DNA from: Bartonella vinsonii subsp. vinsonii
GTDB taxonomy: Bacteria > Pseudomonadota > Alphaproteobacteria > Rhizobiales > Rhizobiaceae
Assembly (NCBI RefSeq): GCF_902825235.1
Contig: NZ_CADEAJ010000006.1
Span: 47,152-111,151, forward strand
DNA: 64,000 bases
Direction of reading: 5' to 3'
Position numbers and translations under genes: made by a program
Shown here: positions 1 through 7,633 of the stretch, piece after piece
Position numbering within the stretch: position 1 is the stretch's first letter
Layout: each line of letters begins with the position of its first letter
The notes under the pieces: model-generated
The model's input: only the letters and a program-made list of their open reading frames with translations
Told to the model about the DNA's origin: nothing
Databases searched by the model: none

Positions 1-180
1 AATAAAGACGGTTGCCACCCAAGAGTAATAAAGCTCACCGCCGATATCATTCATAAGAGAGGGCAAAATAGTAATAACAACATAAATGTTGGTGGCGTGT
101 AACACAACACCCCCAGTAAACGTCAAAAAACGAATACCATTTTTACCCAATAAAAGCGCAGACCAGCTTTGTTTTTTCAC
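1..180 (-). CDS. MFS transporter, N-terminal part only (gene continues beyond left edge)
   Basis: The reverse strand opens a frame from a GTG at 178-180 that is still open at base 1, giving 60 residues beginning VKKQSWSALL. An in-frame TAA lies four codons upstream of the GTG, so no earlier start is possible. After a short polar N-terminus there is a hydrophobic segment with the pattern of the first helix of major facilitator drug transporters (T-G-G-V-V-L-H-A-T-N-I-Y-V-V), followed by a loop and the start of a second helix (YYSWVATVFI). Substrate cannot be judged from this piece. No strong Shine-Dalgarno is seen before the GTG. Confidence 0.65.
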   Translation of the reverse strand, partial: MKKQSWSALLLGKNGIRFLTFTGGVVLHATNIYVVITILPSLMNDIGGELYYSWVATVFI

Positions 181-252
181 TGTTTTTGCTATTTAGTAAA
201 GAGTTGACCTCTTTTATTTATAAGACAGTTATTTAAATTTGCCAAGAGAAGA

Positions 253-282
253 TTCAAAGCTCCGCGAAAGCAGAGCTTTGAA
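253..282. terminator. Perfect 10-bp stem-loop between icd and the MFS gene
   Basis: TTCAAAGCTC (253-262) and GAGCTTTGAA (273-282) are exact reverse complements around a 10-nt loop. It lies 20 bases past the icd stop, in the right place to end icd transcription. The run after the stem on the icd strand is only moderately T-rich (TCTTCTCTTG), so it is an imperfect intrinsic terminator. Confidence 0.5.
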
Positions 283-301
283 ATTTAAATGAAGTGATAA
301 C

Positions 302-1516
302 TTAATTATTCATTGCTTGTTTGAGATTTTCATTAATTTTATCAAGGAAATCTGTTGTAGAAAGCCATTTTTGTTTTGGTCCAATTAAAAGTGCAAGATC
401 TTTGGTCATAAAACCTTCTTCAACGGTCTTAATACAAACTTCTTCTAATGTTTTGGCAAAGTTTTTTAATTTCTCATTATTATCCAGTTTAGCACGGTGT
501 GCTAGTCCTCGTGTCCATGCAAAAATAGATGCAATAGAATTTGTTGATGTTTCTTCACCTCTTTGATGCTGACGGTAATGACGTGTTACTGTACCATGTG
601 CTGCTTCTGCTTCAACAATTTTACCATCTGGTGTCATGAGAACGGAAGTCATGAGACCAAGGGAACCAAAGCCTTGAGCAACAATATCAGATTGAACATC
701 ACCATCATAGTTTTTACAGGCCCATACATAGCCACCTGACCATTTAAGGGCAGAGGCAACCATATCATCAATGAGGCGATGTTCGTAATATAATTTATGA
801 TTTTCAAATTCAGTTTTAAATTCTTCATCAAATATTTCTTGAAAGATGTCTTTAAAACGGCCATCGTAAGCTTTTAGAATGGTATTTTTTGTTGAAAGAT
901 AGACTGGAACATTTCGTTGTAGCCCATAGTTAAAAGATGCTCTGGCAAAATCACGGATTGATTCATCGAGGTTGTACATAGCCATAGCAACCCCTGCGCT
1001 TGGAGCATCAAAAACATCATGTTCGATAATTTGATTGTCATCTCCGACGAATTTAATAGTTAATTTTCCTTTGCTAGGAAATTTAAAATCCGTTGCTTTA
1101 TATTGATCACCAAAAGCATGCCGTCCAATAATAATTGGTTTTGTCCAGCTAGGAACGAGGCGTGGGACATTTTTACAAATAATAGGTTCACGAAAAATAA
1201 CGCCCCCTAAAATATTACGGATCGTGCCATTGGGTGATTTCCACATTTTTTTAAGGTTAAATTCTTTAACCCGCGCTTCATCCGGTGTGATGGTTGCACA
1301 TTTTATACCAACCCCATATTTTTTGATAGCATTGGCAGAATCAATGGTTACCTGATCATTGGTTGCATCTCGATTTACAACGGAAAGATCGTAATATTTA
1401 AGTTCAATGTCAAGATAGGGATGGATCAATTTATCTTTAATATATTTCCAGATGATACGGGTCATTTCGTCCCCATCGATTTCAACAACGGGGTTTTCCA
1501 CTTTGATTTTTGCCAT
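302..1516 (-). CDS. icd: NADP-dependent isocitrate dehydrogenase
   Basis: 404 residues, the usual length of the dimeric (type II, eukaryote-like) NADP-isocitrate dehydrogenases of alphaproteobacteria. It converts isocitrate to 2-oxoglutarate and CO2 with NADPH in the TCA cycle, in the cytosol. Visible landmarks: substrate-binding KSPNGTIRN near residues 93-101, the arginine of [10 protein letters not shown] near 131-140, the metal-binding region around [20 protein letters not shown], and the NADP-binding HGTVTRHYR. The gene stands alone with a stem-loop downstream and a long gene-free stretch upstream that should hold its promoter. The ATG is preceded by AAAAAGGACTTAGC, a usable ribosome-binding site. 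Confidence 0.97.
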   Translation of the reverse strand: MAKIKVENPVVEIDGDEMTRIIWKYIKDKLIHPYLDIELKYYDLSVVNRDATNDQVTIDSANAIKKYGVGIKCATITPDEARVKEFNLKKMWKSPNGTIRNILGGVIFREPIICKNVPRLVPSWTKPIIIGRHAFGDQYKATDFKFPSKGKLTIKFVGDDNQIIEHDVFDAPSAGVAMAMYNLDESIRDFARASFNYGLQRNVPVYLSTKNTILKAYDGRFKDIFQEIFDEEFKTEFENHKLYYEHRLIDDMVASALKWSGGYVWACKNYDGDVQSDIVAQGFGSLGLMTSVLMTPDGKIVEAEAAHGTVTRHYRQHQRGEETSTNSIASIFAWTRGLAHRAKLDNNEKLKNFAKTLEEVCIKTVEEGFMTKDLALLIGPKQKWLSTTDFLDKINENLKQAMNN

Positions 1517-2249
1517 GCTAAGTCCTTTTTGTTTAAGTGATATTATTTTTTATAGCATTTTCAGGTTTACAATGAAAATTAAAAACAAGAATGATAGAAG
1601 GAACTGTTAAAATATATATATTATCAATATAATAAAAATTATTTTTAAACTAATTCATTAAAAAATAATATTAATTTTTTAATATGATCATTGTATAGTT
1701 GATAAAAAGCTGATGCAAGAGAAGGAGTCAGTGAAATTTACTACAGGGTGTAGGGAATCTTTGTTTTTTATAAGATGTTTTATTTAATTGTTTGATAAAT
1801 TTATATTATTATGGCGTTCGTTACGATTTTTAGAGATATTATGTTCGGGAAATAAATTGATAAATAAGGTTATAAATCTTTATACTACTCTTTCAGCTCT
1901 CAGGTAGTGATCTGTTTGTCTAGAAAAAATTGAATGTGATAGACAAGGAGCTGTAATCAAGAAGGGACGGTATAAACCGAGTTTTGAATTAGCCCTGAAC
2001 ATCTTGGTTATTCTTAAAGCTCTTCTGGGAACTCAATAGAGTTTTATAAAGAGTGGCAGCTGTGTTTGCTAGAAAATACAGTTTACGTGTTAATGTGCCT
2101 TACAAGTTTTTAATATTACGAAATAACACTATCCCATAGATCTATAGTTAACCTGTCTTCTTTTTATTACAAACGTAAGTAGTATGGCATTCTCTTTGGA
2201 TGGAAAATTACTCACACAGAAATCTCAATAATCCTCTCCACAGGACAAT
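1517..2249. other. Gene-free AT-rich stretch upstream of icd
   Basis: No reading frame here looks protein-like. The first 200 bases should carry the icd promoter on the reverse strand. Further along, TTGTCTA (1916-1922) and TAGACAA (1940-1946) form a 7-bp inverted repeat and CGGT/ACCG a small hairpin at 1968-1979. These could be remnants of a lost gene or part of an untranslated RNA; nothing more specific can be supported. Confidence 0.4.
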
Positions 2250-2323
2250 TTCGAAGATCCTATTCCCTCATTTTATATCCACGCATCCCTCACTTAAAAA
2301 AATATATGGAAATCAATAAGTTA
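2250..2323 (-). repeat. tRNA-trailing repeat, copy 1 (downstream of tRNA-Glu)
   Basis: This 74-base block closely resembles 56143-56215. Both begin TTCGAA, share CCTATTC and TTAAAAAA, and end AATAAGTTA. Each copy ends 19 bases from the 3' end of a reverse-strand tRNA gene (Glu here, Val in the other), while the 19 bases between are not alike. On the tRNA strand the repeat is therefore the trailer region. The TTCGAA-ATCC start also resembles a tRNA T-arm read on the forward strand. Function unknown. Confidence 0.6.
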
Positions 2324-2342
2324 TTGGGGATAAAAAAATATA

Positions 2343-2417
2343 TGGTACGCCCAAGGGGAATTGAACCCCTGTTTCCGCCGTGAAAGGGCGGCGTCCTAAC
2401 CTCTAGACGATGGGCGC
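2343..2417 (-). tRNA. tRNA-Glu (anticodon TTC)
   Basis: 75 nt including an encoded CCA. The acceptor stem GCGCCCA pairs with TGGGCGT (with a G-U at the end). The anticodon stem CCGCC/GGCGG encloses loop CTTTCAC, giving anticodon TTC. The T-arm AGGGGTTCAATTCCCCT is standard. It reads both glutamate codons through wobble. Confidence 0.97.
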
Positions 2418-3192
2418 GAACCAATGATGAGGCTTATAGAGAGGATCTTTTTACTTCGCAAGCCCTCTGCGTAATTTTTTTTAAAAAAACATATTTTATT
2501 GCATTATTTTGGATATGTTATTGTCATTCTTGTCCGGATTATTTTATTTTCTAAAGTTATGCGTGAGAAAATAGAGAGAACAATTCATTGGTTGATAATT
2601 TTTTTATGTTAGCACCATATAATCAAATGATATTTTTCATACTTACTTTTTTGAGAAATAAAAAGCAATTAAATCAGTATGTTAAATGTTATGGTATTTT
2701 TTCAAAGATCCTCTATGAAGGAGAATAATCATCCAAGATTCTCGGTGAAACCACAAGCGGCTATAGAGCAGCTTCCTGAAATAAAACGATAAACATATCA
2801 TTAATAAGCTGAAAAATGATACGAATCATATAAAGATTGTCCCTGCGATTAGATGTGGTTTTCTTTCGTTTAATAGCATGTTCGCTGTAAAAATGAAAAA
2901 AATATTGCAACAAATCCAAAGTAAAATGAAAGTTAATAATCATTTTTTTCATATGCTTATTTAAGTTTTACTCTTTGCAGCTGTCGTTTTTATAAAGGAT
3001 ATTACTCTTTAAAAGAGATAAATTTTGTATTCTGAGAGATTTTGATTGAATGAACAGTTTTGTTGTACAAGAGGACAAATTGGGTTGAATAGAGTGGGGA
3101 CTTCTTTAGATTATTTTAGTTGTAAGCATTGTTTTCATTGATTTGCACATCATATTTTTTTTCAAAAGAAGAGAGGGATAAGCAGTTAGAGA
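2418..3192. other. Gene-free stretch between tRNA-Glu and hom
   Basis: AT-rich sequence holding the promoters of tRNA-Glu (reverse strand) and hom (forward strand). A 63-codon reverse-strand frame (2761-2952) lacks a ribosome-binding site, has low-complexity composition and matches nothing I recognise, so I do not call it a gene. GAAGAGAGGGATAAGCAGTTAG just before 3193 provides a weak purine-rich ribosome-binding region for hom. Confidence 0.4.
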
Positions 3193-4503
3193 ATGGCAGA
3201 AGCTTTAAGAGTTGGTATTGCGGGTCTTGGTACGGTTGGTACTTCAGTTATAAAAATTCTACGTGAAAAAGCGAGTAGTTTAGCTTGCCAATGTGGAAGA
3301 TCAATCAAAATTGTTGCTGTTAGTGCACGTGATAGAAGCCGTAATCGTGGAATTGATCTGAGTGATGTAAAATGGTTCGATTCACCAGTGGAGTTGGCGT
3401 CTTCTGATGAGATTGATGTTTTTGTGGAATTAATCGGTGGTGAGTTAGATATTGTACATCAAGCTGTTAAGAAGGCGCTTGAGGGGGGGCATCATGTTGT
3501 TACTGCCAATAAAGCACTTCTCGCACGACACGGGGTAGCACTTGCTATGAGTGCAGAAAAAAAAGGCGTTTTTTTTCATTTTGAAGCTGCTGTTGCAGGG
3601 GGCATTCCTGTCATCAAAGCGATGAGAGAATCACTTTGTGGTAACCGTATAACGCGAATTTATGGTATTCTCAATGGAACCTGCAACTATATATTAACAC
3701 GTATGTTTAATGAGGGTCTTTCATTTAAAGATTGTTTGGCTGATGCACAGAGACTTGGTTATGCTGAAGCTGATCCAACTTTTGATATTGGGGGAAATGA
3801 TACCGCTCATAAATTGGCTTTATTGACAAGTTTAGCATTCGGAACAGCCATTTCGTTAGATGATGTTTATGTTGAAGGAATTAGCAATATTTCGCAGATT
3901 GATATCCGTGCAGCTGATGAATTGGGTTATCGGATTAAGCTTTTAGGGGTTGCATTAGAAACCGATTCAGGAATTGAGCAGCGTGTTCATCCAACAATGG
4001 TACCAACATCATCAATGATTGCACAGATTCATGGTGTAACAAATGCTCTTTCTATTCAAAGTGATTTATTAGGTGAATTGCTCTTTTCTGGTCCTGGTGC
4101 TGGAGGAGCGGCAACAGCATCAGCGGTTATTGGTGATTTGGCTGATATAGCGAAAACACATACTGGTTTTCAGTATGCACCTGTTTTAAGAAATCCAGCA
4201 TTGGGGCTTGCTCCTCATAAAAAAGCACGTATTTCGCATCATGCAGGTGGGTATTTTATTCGTTTGAATGTTCATGATCGCGCTGGTGTTTTTGCTGCAG
4301 TAGCACAGCATATGGCTGATAACCACATTTCATTAGAGTCGATTGTTCAAAAACCTTTTGTAGAAAGCCAGATTGTAAAAACAATTATTTTAATAACGCA
4401 TGAAACAACGGAGGTGAATGTACGAAAAGCACTTGCAGCAATTGAAAAAGATGGTCATCTTGTTGCAAAGTCTCAATTTATTCGTATTGAACCTATGGCA
4501 TAA
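3193..4503 (+). CDS. hom: Homoserine dehydrogenase
   Basis: 436 residues, typical of monofunctional bacterial homoserine dehydrogenases with a C-terminal ACT domain. It reduces aspartate-semialdehyde to homoserine, the branch point towards threonine and methionine. The N-terminal Rossmann fold shows GIAGLGTVGTSV (about 8-19). The catalytic domain carries GILNGTCNYILTRM and GGNDTAHKLALL, which holds the conserved lysine. The last 80 residues (from HHAGGYFIRLNVHDRAGV) form an ACT domain, usually the site of threonine feedback inhibition. It is followed by glpX on the same strand after 134 bases, probably with its own promoter. Confidence 0.95.
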   Translation: MAEALRVGIAGLGTVGTSVIKILREKASSLACQCGRSIKIVAVSARDRSRNRGIDLSDVKWFDSPVELASSDEIDVFVELIGGELDIVHQAVKKALEGGHHVVTANKALLARHGVALAMSAEKKGVFFHFEAAVAGGIPVIKAMRESLCGNRITRIYGILNGTCNYILTRMFNEGLSFKDCLADAQRLGYAEADPTFDIGGNDTAHKLALLTSLAFGTAISLDDVYVEGISNISQIDIRAADELGYRIKLLGVALETDSGIEQRVHPTMVPTSSMIAQIHGVTNALSIQSDLLGELLFSGPGAGGAATASAVIGDLADIAKTHTGFQYAPVLRNPALGLAPHKKARISHHAGGYFIRLNVHDRAGVFAAVAQHMADNHISLESIVQKPFVESQIVKTIILITHETTEVNVRKALAAIEKDGHLVAKSQFIRIEPMA

Positions 4504-4637
4504 AATTGAGAAGTTGTTTAATGACAAAAAGAGAAATTTGAGTGCTTTTTCTTTTGTGGAAAGTTCCCATCTTTGCGAAAGCTTTCTTCTTAAAATGCTA
4601 ATGTTTTTTTTTATACTCATTCAGTAGGATTTTTTAT

Positions 4638-5624
4638 ATGCCCGCATCTCAGAAAAAATTAAATGGACTTGATCGTATTCTAACGCTTGAATTGGTACGT
4701 GTCACTGAACGTGCTGCTGTTGCAGCTGCACGTTGGCGCGGACGCGGTGATGAAAAGGCTGCTGATCAAGCTGCTGTGGATGCAATGCGTCAGGAGCTTA
4801 ATCGGTTACCTATTGATGGTACAGTGGTGATTGGTGAGGGAGAACGTGATGAAGCCCCTATGCTTTATATTGGAGAGAAAGTAGGACTTCAAGAGGGGAC
4901 AGCGATTGATATTGCACTTGATCCACTTGAGGGAACGACAATTTGTGCTAAAAATCTTGCTAATTCTCTAGCTGTGGTTGCGATTGCTGAAAGAGGTAAT
5001 CTCCTTTACGCTCCTGACGTTTATATGAAAAAAATTGCTGTTGGTCCAGGTTATTCCAAGGGAGTTGTTGATATAGATGCTTTGCCTGCTGATAATATTC
5101 ACGCCCTTGCAAAAGCTAAGGGGGTAGCCGTTAATCAAGTAACTGTTTGTATTATGGATCGGCCTCGTCACGCAAAACTAATTGAGGAAGTGCGTGCAAC
5201 GGGAGCATCAATTCGTTTAATTGGCGATGGAGATGTCGCGGCTGTTATCGATACAACAGATCCAGATGAAACGGGTATTGACATCTATATGGGGATTGGT
5301 GGAGCACCAGAGGGTGTGTTAGCTGCTGCAGCCTTGCGTTGTATTGGTGGGCAGATGCAAGGTCGTTTGCAGCTTGATACAGAAGAAAAAATCGCGCGCG
5401 CAGCAAAAATGGGAATTGATAACCCCAATAAAGTTTATACAATGGAAGAAATGGCAAAAGGGGATGTGTTGTTTTCTGCAACAGGTGTAACGGATGGCAA
5501 TATGCTTTCAGGTGTTAAATTTACGCCTCGTTATATTCAAACAGAAACACTTGTGATGCGTTCACATACCGGTACAATCCGTCATATTAAAGCGCAGCAT
5601 AGAGATTATTCAAAATTTGATTAA
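4638..5624 (+). CDS. glpX: Fructose-1,6-bisphosphatase, class II (GlpX type)
   Basis: 328 residues, full length for class II fructose-1,6-bisphosphatases, which release phosphate from fructose 1,6-bisphosphate in gluconeogenesis. Visible signatures: VVIGEGERDEAPMLYIGEKVG (metal-binding acidic residues) near 64-84, IALDPLEGTTICA near 91-103, and the C-terminal FSATGVTDGNMLSGVKF. It follows hom on the same strand, an arrangement also seen in related genomes. GATTTTTTAT before the ATG is a poor Shine-Dalgarno. It is convergent with ilvE. Confidence 0.95.
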   Translation: MPASQKKLNGLDRILTLELVRVTERAAVAAARWRGRGDEKAADQAAVDAMRQELNRLPIDGTVVIGEGERDEAPMLYIGEKVGLQEGTAIDIALDPLEGTTICAKNLANSLAVVAIAERGNLLYAPDVYMKKIAVGPGYSKGVVDIDALPADNIHALAKAKGVAVNQVTVCIMDRPRHAKLIEEVRATGASIRLIGDGDVAAVIDTTDPDETGIDIYMGIGGAPEGVLAAAALRCIGGQMQGRLQLDTEEKIARAAKMGIDNPNKVYTMEEMAKGDVLFSATGVTDGNMLSGVKFTPRYIQTETLVMRSHTGTIRHIKAQHRDYSKFD

Positions 5625-5762
5625 AAATGTCTTCTTTTTCGCGGTATCTGTTAGGAAAGTGAAAAAGTATCATTTGGGGGGAAACTATGCTTCCGTAAAA
5701 ACACTAAGAGATGTTTTCATGGAAGCATTGACAGAGTCATTTGTAGAAGTATCTTCTTATTG

Positions 5763-6869
5763 TTATGAGAGTTGGACAGAGTGTACCCAGCCATTTTTAT
5801 CTTCTATATTGCCTTTTTGAAGGTCAATCAGTTGTGTGCGAAGTTGTCTTGTAATTTCACCAATGGTTTCATTTCCGATAATGACTTCGCCATCTTTGTA
5901 TTTGAAACGGCCGATTGATGTAATAACAGCTGCTGTACCACAAGCAAAGACTTCCTTAAGATACCCACTTCGTGCATCTTCTTTAAGCGATTCAAAAGAA
6001 TAGGGACGTTCTTCTATTGTTAACCCCATTTGTTGGGCCAATTGTAAAATTGAATGACGTGTTATTCCTGGAAGAATAGTACCGCTAAGTGCAGGTGTCA
6101 CAAGTGTATTATTTGCCATAATAAAGCAAACATTCATGCCGCCAAGTTCTTCAATCCATTTATGTTCAATCATATCAAGGAAAAGCACTTGGCTACAATC
6201 ATTTTGTACTGCACTATTTTGTGCGAGTAAGCCTGCTGCATAGTTGCCACCACATTTGGCAGCGCCTGTGCCTCCTGGACCGGCACGACTATAATCTGTT
6301 TCGATCCATACGCTAACAGATTTTTCTTCTCCTTTGAAATATGATTCAACTGGAGAGGCTATGATACAAAAAAGATATTCTTTAGAAGGGCGAACGCCTA
6401 AAAAGCTTTCATTGCCAAACATAAATGGACGTATGTAGAGGCTCGCATTGGGAAGCCCTGAAACCCATTTTTGATCAATTTTTACCAACTGATTAATTGC
6501 ATCTAAAAAAATCTCCTTCGGTAATTCCGGCATAGCTAAACGCTTCGCTGATTCTATAAAACGTTGTGCATTGGCTTCAGGGCGGAATAACAAAATACGC
6601 CCATCTTTTGCGAGATATGCTTTTAAACCCTCAAAAATTTCTTGGGCATAATGCAAAACGGTACTTGCTGGATTAATCTCTAAAGGTTTGTATTGAGAAA
6701 TAACAGCGTTATGCCAACCTTTATCTTCAGTCCATTGGATGGTACACATGTGGTCTGTAAAAAATTGACCAAAACTAGGACTTTTTAGAATTTCTTCACG
6801 TTTTTGATCTGGCAGAGGTGATGGGTGTTTTTCTATTTTAAACGGAAGCGATGATGTAAGGGATTTCAT
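5763..6869 (-). CDS. ilvE: Branched-chain amino acid aminotransferase
   Basis: 368 residues, class IV PLP-dependent aminotransferase of the longer (type IIa, eukaryote-like) branched-chain group. It interconverts valine, leucine and isoleucine with their 2-oxo acids. The PLP-binding lysine is K205 in PGGTGAAKCGGNYAAGL. LFLDMIEHKWIEELGGMNVC and the phosphate-contact region FACGTAAVITSIG follow. The C-terminus ends 139 bases from glpX in convergent orientation. AAAAGGTCTTAGTT before the ATG gives a reasonable ribosome-binding site. Confidence 0.95.
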   Translation of the reverse strand: MKSLTSSLPFKIEKHPSPLPDQKREEILKSPSFGQFFTDHMCTIQWTEDKGWHNAVISQYKPLEINPASTVLHYAQEIFEGLKAYLAKDGRILLFRPEANAQRFIESAKRLAMPELPKEIFLDAINQLVKIDQKWVSGLPNASLYIRPFMFGNESFLGVRPSKEYLFCIIASPVESYFKGEEKSVSVWIETDYSRAGPGGTGAAKCGGNYAAGLLAQNSAVQNDCSQVLFLDMIEHKWIEELGGMNVCFIMANNTLVTPALSGTILPGITRHSILQLAQQMGLTIEERPYSFESLKEDARSGYLKEVFACGTAAVITSIGRFKYKDGEVIIGNETIGEITRQLRTQLIDLQKGNIEDKNGWVHSVQLS

Positions 6870-7170
6870 AACTAAGACCTTTTAGGGTATGCTTTATTTC
6901 TGTGTAGCTTTTATTATAAGAAAAATAAGATACTTTTATTACAACTTTTTTTTATTTTTAGCAAAACATTCATGTCAATGTTTTTGTATAGAATTAAAAG
7001 AAAAGACTTTTAAGAGATATTTTTGTTTTTATGCTTCTTTTTCTCAATTTTATCAAGTTATTCGGAACCTTTAGTAATATTTATCGTTTTCCAAAAGTAA
7101 GTATCTGAATAATTTCATATATGTATATTTTGTAACTTAAAGGTAGGGGAATTGAGAAAAGGAATTCACT
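6870..7170. other. Divergent intergenic region between ilvE and a small membrane protein gene
   Basis: About 300 AT-rich bases that should hold the divergent promoters of ilvE and the gene at 7171. TAAAGGTAGGGGAATTGAG just before 7171 contains a purine-rich block. No convincing open frame, hairpin or operator is seen. Confidence 0.35.
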
Positions 7171-7464
7171 ATGATTGATAGAAATTACCATACATATGAA
7201 AAACGTATAGCGACAGAAAAGAAAGAGCGTGAACAGCTTAATTCAATTGGTAGAGGTATCCTTGCTATTCTTCTTGGAGTTTTTATTATTTGGTTTGTTT
7301 TTGGCTTTTTAGGATCTTTTTTTGAAAAAAAACCTGAACATATATCACATTATAGTCCTACAGAATCAAATCAAACGATAACAAGTCCGAAAAAAGATTT
7401 AAATTCGACATCCCAAATACCTTATATCTATAAACATACAACGTCCTCTTTTCCCCATGAATAA
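7171..7464 (+). CDS. Small single-pass membrane protein, unknown function
   Basis: 97 residues. The N-terminal 25 residues are highly charged (KRIATEKKEREQ), then one strong transmembrane helix spans about 29-51 (GILAILLGVFIIWFVFGFLG), followed by a Ser/Thr/Pro-rich tail without recognisable domains. Charge distribution suggests the N-terminus is cytoplasmic and the tail periplasmic. I recognise no family. A gene of this size with a clear membrane helix and upstream purine-rich site is probably real, but its role is unknown. It is convergent with the SPOR-protein gene. Confidence 0.6.
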   Translation: MIDRNYHTYEKRIATEKKEREQLNSIGRGILAILLGVFIIWFVFGFLGSFFEKKPEHISHYSPTESNQTITSPKKDLNSTSQIPYIYKHTTSSFPHE

Positions 7465-7590
7465 TTCCTCAGATAAAAAATTTCATGAGGCATAGATTAA
7501 GGTATAAAGTTTTTTCAAATATATAATCTAAAAAACTTGAGGTGATTTTAATTCCTGAAATTAATCAATAAAGCAAATCATCGGTATTAA

Positions 7591-7633
7591 AATAAATCAT
7601 GCAGTTGTTATTAAAGCTGCTGCATGATTTATT
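7591..7633 (-). terminator. 14-bp stem-loop terminator of the SPOR-protein gene
   Basis: AATAAATCATGCAG (7591-7604) and CTGCATGATTTATT (7620-7633) are exact reverse complements with a 15-nt loop. On the reverse strand the stem begins at the last base of the SPOR gene stop codon and is followed by TTAATACC, so the end is T-rich. The structure touches the coding sequence and probably ends transcription from that gene; it may also serve the convergent small gene. Confidence 0.6.

Noticed and set aside
2761..2952. 63-codon reverse-strand frame between tRNA-Glu and hom
   Set aside because: No Shine-Dalgarno, low-complexity composition, no recognisable domain and an AT-rich setting where such frames arise by chance.
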